Shown piece after piece: positions 23,199 through 36,420 of a DNA stretch of 64,000 bases; positions within the stretch are counted from its first letter, which is position 1; each line of letters opens with the position of its first letter. The position numbers were made by a program, and so were the translations under genes. The stretch is taken from contig CAUYLG010070404.1 of the NCBI GenBank assembly GCA_963573385.1, forward strand, positions 1 through 64,000, given 5' to 3'. Below the pieces are notes generated by a model that saw only the letters and a list, made by a program, of their open reading frames with translations, searched no databases and was not told where the DNA came from. Source of the DNA: Cacajao melanocephalus. Its lineage: Eukaryota; Chordata; Mammalia; Primates; Pitheciidae.

Positions 23199-24766
23199 GT
23201 AAATTTGTACCAGGAGTTGGGTAATGCTGTAAAGATAACCCAAAATGTAAAAGCAACTTTGGAACTAGGTAACAGACAGACTGTAACAGTTTGGAGAGCT
23301 CAGAAGAAGACAGGAAAATGTGGGAACACTTGGAACTTCCTAGAGATTTGAAGGGCTCAGAAGACAGGAAGATGTGGGAAAGTTTAGAACTTCTTAGAAA
23401 CTTGTTGAATGGCTTTGACAAAAATGCTGATAGTGATATGAACAATAAAGCCTAGGCTGAGGTGGTCTCAGATAGAGATGAGGAACTTGGAAACTGGAAT
23501 AAAAATCACTCTTGCTATGCAAAGAGACTGGCAACATTTTGCCCCTGCTCTAGAGATTTGTGAAACTTTGAACTCAAGGGAGATGTTTTAGGGTATCTGG
23601 CCAAAGAAATTTCTAAGCAGCAAAGCATTTAAGAGGAAGCAGAGCATAAAAGTTTGAAAAATGTGTAGCCTGAAGATGAGGTAGAAAAGGAAAACCCATT
23701 TACCGGGGAAAAATTCAAGCCAGAAGCATAAATTTGCATAAGTAGCAGGAGCCAAATGCTAATTGCCAAGACAATGGGGAACGTGTCTCTAAGGCATATC
23801 AGAGACGTTCACAACAGTGCCTCCCATCACAGGCCCAGAGGTCTAGGAGGGAAAAATGGTTCCCTGTGCCAGGTCCAGGACCCCTGTGCTATGTGCAGCC
23901 TCAGAGTTGGTACCCTGCATCCCAGACACACTAACCATGACTAAAAGGAGCCAACATACAGCTCAGGCCATTTCTTCAGAGGGTGCAGGCCCAAGCCTTG
24001 GCAGCTTACATGTGGTTTGGGCCTGCAGGTACACAGACCTCAAGAATTGAGGTTTGGAAACCTCCACCTAGATTTCAGAGAACGTATGGAAACACTTGGC
24101 TGTCCAGGCAGAGATAAGCTGTAGGGGCAGAGCCCTCATGGAGAACCTCTGCTAGGGCAGTACAGAAGGAAAATGTGGGGTGGGAGCCCCCACACATGGG
24201 GCACTGCCTAGTGGAGCTGTGAGAAGAGGGCCACCATCTTCCAGACCCCAGAATGTTAGATTGACCCACAGCTAGCACCATGTGCCTGGAAAAGCAAGAG
24301 CCACTCAATACTAGCTCATGAAACCAGCTGGGAAGGGGGCTGCACCATGCAAAGCCACAGGGCCAGAGCTGCCTAAGACCATGGGAACCCACCTCTTGCA
24401 TCACTGTGACCTGGATGGGAGACATGGAGTCAAAGGAGATCATTTTGGAGCTTTAAGATTTGAGTGCCCCACTGGATTTCGGACTTGCAATGAGGCCTGC
24501 CACCCCTTCATTTTGGCCATTTTATCCCATTTGGAATGGCTGTATTTACCCAATGCCTGTACTCCCATTGTATCTAGGAAGTAACAAACTTGCTTGTGAT
24601 TTTACAGGCTCATAGGTGGAAAGGATTTGCCTTGCCTCAGATGAAACTTTGGACTATGGACTTTGATTTGATGTTGAAATAAGTTAAGACTTTGGGGGAC
24701 TATTGGGAAGGCATGACTGGTTTTGAAATGTGAGGACATGATATTTGGGAGGGACCCAGGGTGGAA
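23199..24766 (+). mobile_element. MaLR internal region (MST/THE1 type), non-coding
   Basis: Directly follows the 5' LTR with ttgtaccaggagttggg, a primer-binding-site-like position, and ends in a purine-rich gggagggacccagggtgg tract just before the 3' LTR. The internal sequence includes ggcatatcagagacgttcac and cccatcacaggcccagaggt, which recur at 62450-62500 in another MaLR copy of this window. MaLR internal regions do not encode known retroviral proteins and there is no long open frame here (the largest is 122 codons on the opposite strand). Confidence 0.87.
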
Positions 24767-25136
24767 TTATATGGTTTGACTTTGTCCCCACCCAAACTCT
24801 TGATTGTAGTTTCAATAATCCCTACATGTCCTGGAAGGGACCCGGTGGGAAGGAATTGAATCATGCGGGTGGTTACTCTCATACTATTCTTGTGAAAGTA
24901 AATGAGTTCTGAGGAGATCTGATGCTTTTATAAGGGGCTTTTCCCACTTTTGCTCAGTACTTCTGCCTTGCTGCTGCCACGTGAAGAAGGACATGTTTGG
25001 TTTCCCTTCTACCATGATTGTAAGTTTCCTTGGGCTTCCCAAGTCCTGTGTAACTGTGAGTTAATTAAACCTCTTTCCTTCATAAATTACCCTGTCTTGA
25101 ACATTTCCTTATAACAGCATAAAAACAGACTAATAT
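24767..25136 (+). mobile_element. 3' LTR of the MST-like MaLR provirus
   Basis: Contains tttgtccccacccaaactct, gagttctgaggagatctgat, ctgccacgtgaagaaggaca, gattgtaagtttccttgggc and aataaattaccctgtcttga-like sequence, ending cagactaatat. Nearly the same length as the 5' LTR, about 370 bp. Confidence 0.9.
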
Positions 25137-25170
25137 GTGGCTATAATACAGTATTGTTAAACATGGGCAC
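25137..25170 (+). mobile_element. L1 3'UTR fragment, second piece
   Basis: The motif taatacagtattgttaaaca continues the L1 3'UTR interrupted at 22828. It is a short wedge between the MaLR provirus and the next LTR. Confidence 0.65.
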
Positions 25171-25622
25171 TGATAACCTATAGGTCACATTTGACAGGCT
25201 TCCAAATTAACCATCTGGAGGAAGTCTTATGATTCATAGCTTACATCCTGTCACTGAGTAATAATCCCACTGTAAGTCCCTCAACTTGTTGGTATACTGG
25301 TTAATATGTAACCTACTGACACTGAAAAGGACAGTCATTTATTTTTTAATCAGGTAGTTTTAATGATTGCCTGGCATGTACACACTTTAGCCTGTATGTT
25401 GCATATGTATGGTACCCTCCAAAGAAAAAGGTCAACTCTGACCTGAAGTATACCCCTCTTTTCTCCTAAACTTTTTTATAAAAACCTTCCAACATGTAAC
25501 AGACTCTGAAATACACCCAACTTTGTGGGTGTGTCTTTTAGGTCAATCCTCACAGTTCACTTCCAATAAACATTTATGAAATTATTTCTGCTTCAACAAT
25601 CTTTATATTTTGGTCAGCAACA
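25171..25622 (+). mobile_element. Solo LTR of unassigned ERV family nested in the L1 3'UTR
   Basis: Begins TG (tgataacctatagg) and ends CA (ttggtcagcaaca). It has a TATA-like tttttataaaa near 25467, a gggtgtgtcttttaggtc segment and AATAAA at 25565-25570, the usual order of U3, R and U5. L1 3'UTR sequence resumes right after it. About 450 bp. Target duplication not clear; family not named with confidence. Confidence 0.65.
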
Positions 25623-25690
25623 CTTAGTTGTACAGCAGACCTCTGGAACTTACTCATCTTACATAATTGAAATTTTAAAGATTCCTATAA
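25623..25690 (+). mobile_element. L1 3'UTR fragment, third piece
   Basis: The run ttgtacagcagacctctgg, then cttactcatcttacataat and tgaaattttaaag is the end of the L1 3'UTR, in phase with the pieces at 22580 and 25137. Confidence 0.68.
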
Positions 25691-27704
25691 TAGTCTGTTA
25701 GCCTTGATTCTTAATTTGGCCTGCTCTAAAAGCAGATGCTACAACAGAGATTTAGAGGCAGATAGACAATTTGGAAGGTAAACTCAGAAAGACAGGTAAG
25801 AAAGTCAAGAAAGTGAGACAGGGAAGGTAGAGAAACCAGTAAAAAGCAAGAGAGGCTCAATCTAGCTGGAGATATTCTGAGAAACCCTGGAGTCAAGCTT
25901 CAGGACTCCAGGACCCCCCCACCACAAGAGAGGGAGGCTACGGCATGTGTCCAGCACTGCCATCCCTACAGACTCAGAATTGCCTCTCAGGGATTAGCTC
26001 CCTCAAACCTTCTGCTTTATTTTTTACCACTGAGCAAGCTCTGGTAGCAATAAGACAGCCCTCAGGTAGGGAAGGAAAAGATGCAGTTGCTTAAGGTAGG
26101 AATCTGTCAGTGGGGTGGGACTGTACATGGGTATAAGAAAATGCAGTGAGCCCACAGGATTGTTACACCTGGTTCCAAGTTGACCTTTATTTGCTATTAG
26201 ATATTTTATTGTCACACATTTCATTTTTTAGGTCAATCTGACCTATCCCACAGTTAGTCCAAATCAATCATTTTCTTTCTTTATTCACTATTAGTACTTA
26301 ATAATGCCTTAGGTTTCACCCCAAGCATCAACTCAAATTAAGTGTGAGCGTCTACCGGAAATACGTGTCGAGAAAAATCTGAGGTCAGGTTTGGTGCACA
26401 ATGACCAATTAAGTATGTCTTCCATGGACAAGGGACAAAGAATATAATTAGATTTGCCACGTATCTGTTATCCTTTAACTGAGTCCAGTAGTGGGCCAAA
26501 AAAAAAATCAGTGCTAAGTAAACATTCCTGATTGTGACTTAAAGCATTGTAATAATTATTTAGATCGCTCAGACAAAAAAAAAATAAAAGGAAGACGTTT
26601 CAGGAATAATTACCTATGAATTTAATTCTACAAATTTAAACATGTGGAGAGTGTAGGAAGTAAGCATATAACTCATGGGTCCAGAAAAATCCTAATATGA
26701 AAAGAAATGCTCTCATATCCTTTGTGGTTGGAGGGTCCTGGGGCCCCAATGACATGATAGAATTAGTACCATGTAATCTCTCCAGAAAAAAGATATAAAA
26801 AAAATTTCACAAATAAGAGATCCTATGTTAGGAGACAGAAATCTAAGAAGAAATGCCAAAAAAAAAAAAAAAAGAAAAGAAAAAAGAAAACCTGAGTTTT
26901 GCCTTATTCTTTCTCACTCCCAAACTCCTTATTGGGACTCTGCTTTCTTTATTTCCATGAATTGCAAGCAAATCTCAGGAGAGTGGACACCCACTCATTT
27001 CTTCCTCCATAAACTTTACAAGAAGAGGTACATGTTGGCATAGCCTCACTCTTTTTATTTGATAAAAGTTGACTTTTGCAGCTTCCGAGGCTTAGATGTT
27101 TTCTGTCTTCAGTTTGGACTTCAGCTTCATTAACAGAATTTTGACTCAAGCTGGCATATAGATTCTGAGTCCAGCTGTAACTGATTTCAGATAGTGAAGT
27201 TCTCGTGCCCTGGTCTGACCCTTCTGAGGCCACAGTCTATATATGGCCTCCACCTGTTAACAGCCGTCTTCCTCCCATCTACGGTGTTGCTGCTTTGTGC
27301 ACACCTGACATTGCCTGACCCTCAGTCAGCTTATCACAAAAATTAGACCAAATAGCCAACCCCTCAGAGAAAAACAAATGGAAGTGTCCTGCCCTCTTTC
27401 AGAGAGAAAGGCATCTTTTACTCCCTGGTCAAAATTCAGCAGCAGAGTGCAAATAAGAACATTTTCTTTTTTCCGCAGGAAATGAAAACCTTAAAAATTT
27501 GTAGCCCCTCAGTGCTTTCATAGACGATAAGATTTATGATCCAGCCACCGTTTAGCCAAAAGCAACTTTTTAAAAGGCTTAGGATATTTGACAGAGTGAG
27601 CTTAGGAATGTATTTCAGCTCTTGCCAGTGACATTTAGATATGTAAACTTCCCTGGCTTCTCTATAAAAGGATCTCACATGAATATGAAAGTGCTGCTGA
27701 TTAG
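25691..27704. other. No recognised gene; A-rich tract at 26858-26887
   Basis: Mixed sequence. The part from about 25850 to 26180 has higher GC and a repeat-like look, but I cannot name it. An A-rich simple tract with G interruptions lies at 26858-26887. The 94-codon minus-strand frame (26949-27233) and the 115-codon minus-strand frame (27436-27783) show no recognised domain. Confidence 0.4.
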
Positions 27705-27870
27705 ATAGTAGCCATGGGCCTGGCTCTGGAGTCAGAGCTCCCCTACTGGGTAACCTTGTCGGAGCTACTCTACCTCTTAACACATCAGTGTCTTTCGTTT
27801 ATTAAATGGAAAGGGTGATATCAACTTCAGAGTGGCTGTGAAAATTATATATATAAATAAGAATATGTAG
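27705..27870 (+). repeat. MIR SINE fragment
   Basis: The order ggcctggctctggagtcaga, aaccttgtcggagctactct, tttattaaatggaaagggtg and gtggctgtgaaaattatata fits MIR sense orientation, strongly diverged. Confidence 0.5.
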
Positions 27871-28029
27871 GGATATGGTTTCACCTTCACCAGAAAAACA
27901 GAGAAATATTTATAATGATCAAACAAAGGACGAAGAAAGGATTTTAGAAATTAAATGATGAGAAGTGCTTCTTAGTTTAGTCATTACGGTAGTTTTAAAA
28001 CACGGTCCCAAAATTCTTTGGTATTCCTC

Positions 28030-28384
28030 TGATATTGTTTGGCTCTGTGTCCTCAGCCAAGTCTCAACTCAACTTGTAATCCCCACGTGTTGAGGGAGGG
28101 AAGTAATTGGATTATGGGGGTGATTCTCCTCATGCTGTTATCATGCTAGTGAGTGAATTCTCATGAGATATGATGGTTTTATGAATGATAGTTTTTCCTG
28201 TCCTCTCACATGCTCTCTCTTGCCTGCCACCATGTAAGATGTGCCTGCTTCACCTTCTGCCATGACTGTAAATTTCCTGAGGCCTCCCTAGCCATGTAGA
28301 ACTGTGAGTCAATTAAACCTCTTTCCTTTATAAATTACCCAATCTCAAGAAGTTCTTTATAGCATCATGAAAACGACTAACACA
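28030..28384 (+). mobile_element. Solo MaLR LTR (MST/THE1 type) with perfect 5-bp target duplication
   Basis: Starts tgatattgtttggctctgtg, contains tgagatatgatggttttatg, ctgccaccatgtaagatgtg and tataaattacccaatctcaa, and ends acgactaacaca. TCCTC at 28025-28029 and again at 28385-28389 is a perfect 5-bp target duplication. No internal sequence follows, so the provirus was lost by LTR-LTR recombination. Confidence 0.95.
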
Positions 28385-28409
28385 TCCTCCCATCAAGAAG
28401 TACAGTCTA

Positions 28410-28712
<303 letters not shown>

Positions 28713-28716
28713 CTAA

Positions 28717-28948
28717 GAGTTTGAGACCAGCCCAAGCAAATTAAGGAGACCCTGTCTCTACAAAAAATAAAAAAACTTAGCCAAGCATAGTTGCATACAT
28801 CTTTAGCCCCAGCTACTTAAGAGGCTGAGGTGGGAGACAGCTTGAGTTCAGGAGATCAAAGCTGCAGTGACCTTTGATCATGCCACTGCATTCCAGCCTG
28901 GGTGATAGGGTAAGACCCTATCTCAAAATTTAAAAATTAAAAAATACA
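28717..28948 (+). mobile_element. 5'-truncated AluJ
   Basis: Starts inside the left monomer at gagtttgagaccagccc, continues with accctgtctctacaaaaaat, the right-monomer acttaagaggctgaggtggg and ends at cctatctcaaaatttaaaaa. The divergence and the tttgatcatgccactg segment indicate an AluJ-age copy. Confidence 0.88.
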
Positions 28949-29450
28949 AAGAGGTGGTCCATGTCCTGTCCCTTAATTATGGGTAGACTTGAAACTGCTT
29001 GAACTATACAGTAGATCGAAAGGATGTTTTAGTGACTTCTGAGTCTGGGTCATGAAAGGCCATGCTGCTTCCATGTGATTCCCTTGAATCACTCACTTTG
29101 ATGGCTTTCTTTAGAGATGCTCCTTCTCAGACCCCAAGCCCCCGCTGCAGAAGCTAGAGCCACATGGAGAGAGACCAGTTGTCCTGGTCAATAGTCTCAG
29201 CTGAGCACAGGCTTTGAGGCTTTCCAGCCCACACATGAGAGTGAAGGAGTCCCCACATGGTTCCATCCACAGCCATTTTAGGCCTTTCCCAGCTGAGGCC
29301 CCAGACATTGTGGAGCAGATAAAAGCCACCCACCATGCCTTGTTCAAATTCTTGCTCTTAAAATCTGTAAGCATAATAAGATGGTTGTTGCCTTTCCTAC
29401 TGTGTTTGGCGTGATTGTAACACAACAATACACACCCAGAGCAACAGCAC

Positions 29451-29804
29451 AGCAAAATAATAGAAATAGCCCAAAATGAAATGGGAGGTTGGTCTCCTGT
29501 GTATTGAATAGCTTGAACCTAAGGACAGATAACATTAAAGCAATTCAATTGTTATCATCTTATAAAAACGGTCCTGCCCCAGTTTTGGAAGGATTTTCTC
29601 TGAAGCTATATAAATCCTTACATCAGATTCATTGGAGACTCTACTTACAAAGCCTAATCATTATTAATTGTCATAATTCTCTTTTTAAGTAAATAAATTC
29701 TAATGATATATCATATGGAATTAACATTTACTTTATTAAACAAAGATTTAAAAGTATTTACACTACTTAGCACACTGTGAGATATTGTTAAGTAATTTTA
29801 AAGT
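29451..29804. other. No recognised feature
   Basis: AT-rich DNA with no gene and no clear repeat. Confidence 0.4.
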
Positions 29805-30360
<556 letters not shown>

Positions 30361-31090
30361 AATACACCTGAAGAGGGAATGCAGTACACAAAACAAGTAT
30401 GTAGCATAGCTTCTGCCCTCAAGGAACTTAATTTGAATTAATAGAAAAGACATTTCTGTGAACGATATGAAACAGCATTTAGGCTTCAAGTTGTGTTGGG
30501 GGTTTTAATCCACTAGAGTCAATATTTTTCTTCTTTAATTTGAATTGTCAGCTAGGAGAAAAACTAGGCCCAAGAGTCTGAGGTTTTTCTAACTGGCAGG
30601 GAAGCTTAAGCAATTTACTGATGAACATAGTCCTTTTACAACTTATGAGCAATATATTCTGTAGATTAAGTGCAGATTTTAATGTCGAAGTTGAATGTTA
30701 CTTTCCAGGAAGATTAAAAGAAAGCCCTGTGTTTCACATTGAATGACTAGCCCACAGAGAGCTTTGGACTGAACATCCCATGAAGCTTTTCGGTAAAATT
30801 ACAGGAGGTAAAGGGTAGGTTGAAATTGTAATAACATCTTTTTCCCAGCTGTCCAGTCTCTTCTTTCCTTATGTTCTTGGGATCATGAAAATACAAATAT
30901 TTTCCACACTCCTTTTAAAAATTCAAAGAAATGTATTTTAAGATAAACATGGCAGATTGTACACACATGTCTGTCCTCTCCCTCTCTTTAGGGATGCCAC
31001 TAATGTGACATAAAAAAATAAAAAATATATAATCTCACAAGGACAAAGAGAACAGATGAGGCAACACTTAACAAAAGATTTCAAAGAAAT
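30361..31090. other. No gene; possible minus-strand L2 scrap at 30405-30470
   Basis: The phrase ctgccctcaaggaacttaat near 30414 is typical of a reverse-complement L2 3' region, but the match is short. The rest is unassigned. Confidence 0.35.
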
Positions 31091-31411
31091 TTTTTCCTTT
31101 TTTTTTTTTCTAAGACAGAGTCTCGTTCTGTAGCCCAGGCCGGAGAGCAGTGCTGTGATCTTTGCTCACTGCAACACCTCCCTCCCAGGTTCAACCCCCT
31201 CCCAGGTTCAAGCAATTCTCTTGCCTCAGAACTCCCAAGTTGCTGGGATTGCAGGCATGTACCACCACACCTGACTAAATTTTGTATTTTTAGTAGAGAC
31301 TGGGTTTCTCCATGTTGGCCAGGCTGGTCTCGAACTCCTAACCTCAAGTGATCCACTGGCCTCAGCCTCCCAAAATGCTAGGATTACAGGCATGAGCCAC
31401 CACACTCAGCA
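31091..31411 (-). mobile_element. Alu, minus strand, with a small internal duplication
   Basis: An oligo-T start is followed by taagacagagtctcgttctg, the right-monomer sequence, ttttagtagagactgggttt and ends gccaccacactcagc. The motif ctcccaggttcaa occurs twice, at 31182-31194 and 31200-31212, an 18-bp-period tandem duplication absent from normal Alus. Confidence 0.92.
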
Positions 31412-33099
31412 CAACAAAATTTTAGAATGTGAAAAAATTATGGGCAATTATTAACAGACTTAGGACAGGGAAGGCTCAAATATGAGCCTTTTATGGTGAG
31501 ACACCAACAACAGACCAGTGATTTCTGCTCTGGTGCCTCAGACTCGAGCACTTGGATTCACCTGGTACCCCTGAAGGTAGGGCTGAAGAGTGGCATTGAA
31601 AACAGGAAGACTGGGTGTGCTTACATAAGGACACTTAAAGTCCTTCTATATGCAAGCCAAGCAGCCAAGCTACTACTCTTTCAGGACCTCCATAGAAAAT
31701 AGAAGGTTTTCTTTATAACAATAATGGCACCTCTGAGAATGAGAATGAGATACTGTATGCAAACAGGAGATTAAGTGAAAGGCTTCATTGAAAATGGTGA
31801 GAATCCCAAAGTGGAAGCCTCTGATATTAAAATAGAAACCTACACAAACAAGCAGATAGATTAAAGAAATTTAGAAGAAATAAAGAAGATACAGGAAGCA
31901 GAAGAAAACTTCAGAGCAATATGATGAACACCTAAAGAAAGATTAGTAAAGATATTCCAATATGAAACAAGAGTCACATGCTAGCAAAAGAACATTCAGA
32001 GAACTTTTAGAAGTAAAATTTGGATACAACTACAAATGTATTTGAAATGTTAAAAGTAAACTTGAGGACATTCCTGATCTTCATCCCTCTCCTCCCCAAA
32101 AAAGTGTAGATGATAGGAAAAAAACATGAGAAAATTAGAGGATCAATTCAGAGACCCACATCTGCTTAACTGCCCTTCTAGAAAGAAGGAATGAAAAGGT
32201 AAAGCAGAATACATTAACAAAGAAACAATTTTTAACTTCCCCATAAATAAAGAACATGTCTTCATTATGATACACTGAGCCCACAAAGTGCCCAAACAAT
32301 TTACCTTATGGTGATAAATACAAATTTTCCAAATTTCTAATTTCTGTGTGGAAGCTCAAATTTTTTCATTGACAACAACAAAACAAATCAGTTGCTTTTT
32401 TAAAATGACTAGCTCATTTATTTTTAAGAAAATGTCTGTCAGATAAATTAGAATAACTCTAGTTTCCCTGTCAGTTGTCCCTTCAAGCGAAAATGACACA
32501 CCATGAAAAACGCAGCTAGTTTAGCTTGCAATTCAAACACACATCAGTGCTTTTCTTCAAAACAACCATCACACGTCACTATGCAACCAAACGACTTTCT
32601 TCCTACCTCCCATTTTGTCATACAGGAACTTAAAATGACGTTCACTCAAAAGTTGAGACCTAATAAAACTAATAACCTTTATTGCTTCATAAAGGTACTT
32701 GTCATTGGCATTTTTTAACTGTACATATATGGTGAAGAAATACAATGACTTCTAGTACAGATTGGCACCACTTTCACGCTAAGGTGCCAGTGGTTTTACC
32801 CATCCTTGTTTTTGCACCCTGACTGCAAAAGTCACCCCAGTGTAAAGGGTAAATAATGTTTTAGTATTATTATGAAAATAGCTTTACCCTCTAAGACACC
32901 CAGGAAGGATCTCAGATCCACAGGAGTGAGCTTTGAGAACTACTAATGTATACATTAATATCACAAAAGATTACAAGCAAGAATCCTCACCATTTTGCTG
33001 GACTAAAGTAAAAATTGAGCTAAGCACTCAAAATTATCATAAATATGTATGATGCCTTAGATTGTACATAGGCAGTAGGATGAGATACAAATGACACTT
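31412..33099. other. No recognised feature
   Basis: AT-rich DNA. A ggagtgagctttgagaacta segment near 32924 recalls a hAT-element end, but is too short to call. No gene. Confidence 0.4.
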
Positions 33100-33215
33100 G
33101 ATCACCGCTTACAGAACCTGAGTTCCAGTGCTATCATTTACAAGTCACAGGACCACTGATGAGTCAATTGTGCTCCTCCGAGCGTCCTTCTGCCCATTTC
33201 TATATTGAAGATGAT
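33100..33215 (+). repeat. Possible MIR SINE fragment
   Basis: The order cttacagaacctgagttcca, atcatttacaagtcacagg and cttctgcccatttctatatt resembles MIR sense orientation, weakly. Confidence 0.4.
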
Positions 33216-33246
33216 ACAGCCTATTTCTTATGGTTATTGGGTACAG

Positions 33247-33412
33247 AAGAGCTACTCAAAGTGTGGTGCAGCACCTGGGAACTTGTTAGAAATGGAAAAT
33301 CTAGGGTCTCAACCCACATGTGTTGACTCAGAACCTCTGGGAGTGGGATACAGGAATCTCTATCAGGCTTTCCTAATGATTCCTGCTCATATCTAACTTA
33401 GAGAAGTGCTGA
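33247..33412 (+). mobile_element. MER5A nonautonomous hAT transposon
   Basis: Contains gctactcaaagtgtggtgca, acctgggaacttgttagaaa and ctctatcaggctttcctaat, and ends with cttagagaagtgctg, the MER5A layout. Diverged but with the element in one piece. Confidence 0.75.
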
Positions 33413-34776
33413 TACAGATCATGTATGATAAAGGATGGGAAAATGTAAACACCATACAAATTTATGTTATTATGATAGTAAGAATAAAAAGGATTTCCAG
33501 GCAAAATAACTACATAAAGATTGTTACTTTAGTTGTATTTGCTTGTATCATCCAGGTGGGTAGCATTAATCTCACTGTGGTATCAAAGATACGTGTGTTT
33601 CATAGAAATGAATTTAAAAATGCCAAGCCAAGAAAAAGTCGAGAGTTAGGGGAGATAGCAAAAGGTACGTGAGGAAAAACAGTGGGAAATGATGCTGAAA
33701 GTGGTTAAAGTGTGAAATGAGGCGTTAATACTTTATACAATAGGCAATAAGGAAGCATTACAGATTCTTCCATGTTAAAGTGACATAATGAAAGACTGTT
33801 TTAGGGGATCAGTTTGCTAACCATGGTGCAGAATGAATTGAAAGGGAAAAAGACAGGAAGGCAAGAAGTATTTTCATGAAACCATACATTTTTCCTCCCC
33901 ATAGAATGAAAAAATTAACTAATGAATTGTACAAGATTCACACAGTCATAGGCATTTTTCTGACAGGAGTAAAACCAAGATAAAGAATACCGTGAGTACA
34001 TGATGTGTTCATCACTCACCCCACACATGGCTTTATCTCCAGCACGTTCACTTTCCCTCTCTCTCAGTTCCATGCCTTCTGCTAATTCGCTGCTCTGAAA
34101 CTCCTGTCTCTCAGTGGTCTGTCTTCCAACCTGCTCTCCTTTATTCAGCAGCCCGAGGTCTCCTCCTATTAATGAAGAACAGCTTTTCTCCATTTCCTTT
34201 CCTTAAGCCCCTATACCTATGAAAATTTCTGGATTACAAGAAACAGTTTTGCAAGAATGTCTGCGGTAAAGGAGAGCAGGAATGTAAAAGCCACATGTCC
34301 CAGTCAGGACTGCTTCTCTTCCTAGACACATACGGAGTCATTGACAGCTTTTTCAAGAGAATGCTTCTACTTCAGTATTAGAAAAAGTTGGAAGTTAAGA
34401 AGGGAAAATAAAATGAAAACAAGACAGAAGCAATGTCTTTGCAATGCACCCTTGGGAAAGATGAACAAGGGAAAAACCCAAGGACTTTGGAGCTGAAGTT
34501 GACTTTATCTGTTTGTGTGTACAGGGGACAGAACCAGGTCAGAATGTCCCGGTGGGATTTATCTGTCCTGGAATTTTTACCCTGAGTAAAGCTGAAAGCA
34601 TTTAATGCAAAGTTTGGATAGCAATGGTCAAGGAAGCCCCTTAGGTTTGACCCTTAATTAAGATACACTAATTACATAAATAAAATATTATCTGAAGCTA
34701 TCTCTGTCAAAAGCATTCAATTACTCTGTACTTCTGGCTGCAACTACATCAGAAAGTGGAAGTTAAAAAGATTTAG
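33413..34776. other. No recognised feature
   Basis: No clear repeat or gene. The minus-strand 92-codon frame at 33915-34193 has a charged Glu/Arg-rich middle but no recognised family. Confidence 0.4.
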
Positions 34777-35106
34777 GGCTAGGTGTCTCCACTCACGCCT
34801 ATAATCCCAACATTTTAGGAAGCCAAGGCAGGCGGATTGCTTGAGCTCAGGAGTTCAAGACCAGCCTGGGCAACATAGTGAAACCCCATCTTTGCAAAAA
34901 ATACAAAAATCAGCTGGGCATGGTGGAGCATCCCTGTAGTCCCAGGTACTTGAGAGCCTGAGGTGAGAGAATCACCTCAGTCCTGGAGGTCGAAGCTTCA
35001 GTGAGTCATGATCATGCCACTGCACTCCAGCCTGGCCAACAGAGCAAGAACTTGTTTCAAAAAAAGAAAAAGAAAAAGAAAAGAAAGAAAAAAGAGGTGA
35101 AGGAAG
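34777..35106 (+). mobile_element. AluJ with long A-rich tail
   Basis: Starts ggctaggtgtctccactcac and carries both monomers (gagttcaagaccagcctggg, gcactccagcctggccaac) and a tail of AAAAAG units to about 35092. The duplication aagatttag at 34768-34776 and 35107-35115 marks the insertion. Confidence 0.93.
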
Positions 35107-35504
35107 AAGATTTAGAGCAAGGCAGAGCTTCAACATCACAGAGAGGGGAGGAGTAACTTGAAAGTGTGGGGGATTTCAGCATCTTACATAGTGCATCGAG
35201 TTTCGTACCTTTTCTTAATTTAGACTGAACGCAAGCATGCAGATTCAGTTAAGTGAGGTGTTATTATGAGATCCAAAGCTTTTTAAATACTACCTAAATT
35301 TTTTGGATGAAAAACTCAATGAAAAGGGAATATATTTTTAGCAGTATCATATATATGGAAAATGAAACTCTTTTAGAAAATGGTTGAGAATGCTGTATCT
35401 TTTGTTTAACCATTTGAATTCAAAACAAGAGCTATTTATTGGAATGAAACCATGGTACTATTAACATGGACTATAATCAATTGGTCCTATTTTTATTTGT
35501 TCAT
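35107..35504. other. No recognised feature
   Basis: AT-rich flank between an AluJ and an L2. Confidence 0.4.
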
Positions 35505-36420
35505 AGATAATATCTAGCACAGTACTAGATAACAGAGCTACCACTGTGAACAGGGCATAATATGGCTCACGGGGTTTATACTCTAGTAAAGGAGATGGCG
35601 GAAAAGGTGCAAACACAAAACCACAAATACACAACAATATAAATTGTAAATTGTAAATTGCAAATAGAAAAAAAACAAGGGTCTAAGACAGAGAAGAATT
35701 GAGGGGTGAGTTTAAATAAAGTAGTTAGGAGAAACATCTCTTAAAGGATATTAAATCTGCAACCTAAAAAAGATAAATTATCTACGCAAATCGTGAAGAG
35801 AAGCTCTCTACCGCCAAGAAAGCAGCAGGGGATTGGTAGAGATGTTTTCAAAGACCTAAGAAAGACACATATGACTGGAACATGGTGTGCAAAGAGGAGA
35901 GGGGCAAAGTATGAGGCAGGAGAAAGTGTGGGGCTGAGGCCGTGAGAGCCTTCTAAGCTGTGCTGCTCAGAGACAGTGGAGAAAAATGAGGACAGAAGTC
36001 GGTGGACTTGGCAACTTCAGTGAGATGGGTAATGTGGATTACAGCAGATGCAGTGAAAGAATCACGTCATGAATCTCGCTGGTGTTAACAGGAGAGAAAG
36101 GCAGTAACAGAGAAGAGATTCACATCTTTGTCTTTCTCAAAGCTGTGAAGTGGGAGCTGAGGATGGAGAGATCGCTGGTCAGAATATAGGGACCCAGGAA
36201 GTTTGGGTTTTGTTTTTTCCAAAGAAAAAAGATCAGAGTGTGTCTGTATGTGTGTGTGTGCGTGCGTGTGTGTGTTCTGATAGGATTGCAGTGGTCCAGG
36301 GGAGAGGCAAAGGATGATGGAAATTAGGAATGGAGTCCAGAGCACAATGGAAAGATTAGACATGAGGGGAAAGCACAAGATGGAAAAAGCGATTGCGTGA
36401 GCACAGTTCAAGGTGTGGAT
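35505..36420 (-). mobile_element. Ancient L2, minus strand
   Basis: Segments agcacagtactagataacag, aggcaggagaaagtgtgggg, gccgtgagagccttctaagc and attgcagtggtccaggggag appear in the reverse-complement order of the L2 3' half. A TG/CG dinucleotide tract lies at 36238-36275. Heavily diverged. Confidence 0.6.

Noticed and set aside
22829..25136. Coding-competent endogenous retrovirus
   Set aside because: The provirus has two LTRs, but its internal region is of the MaLR type, short and without long frames or known retroviral domains.
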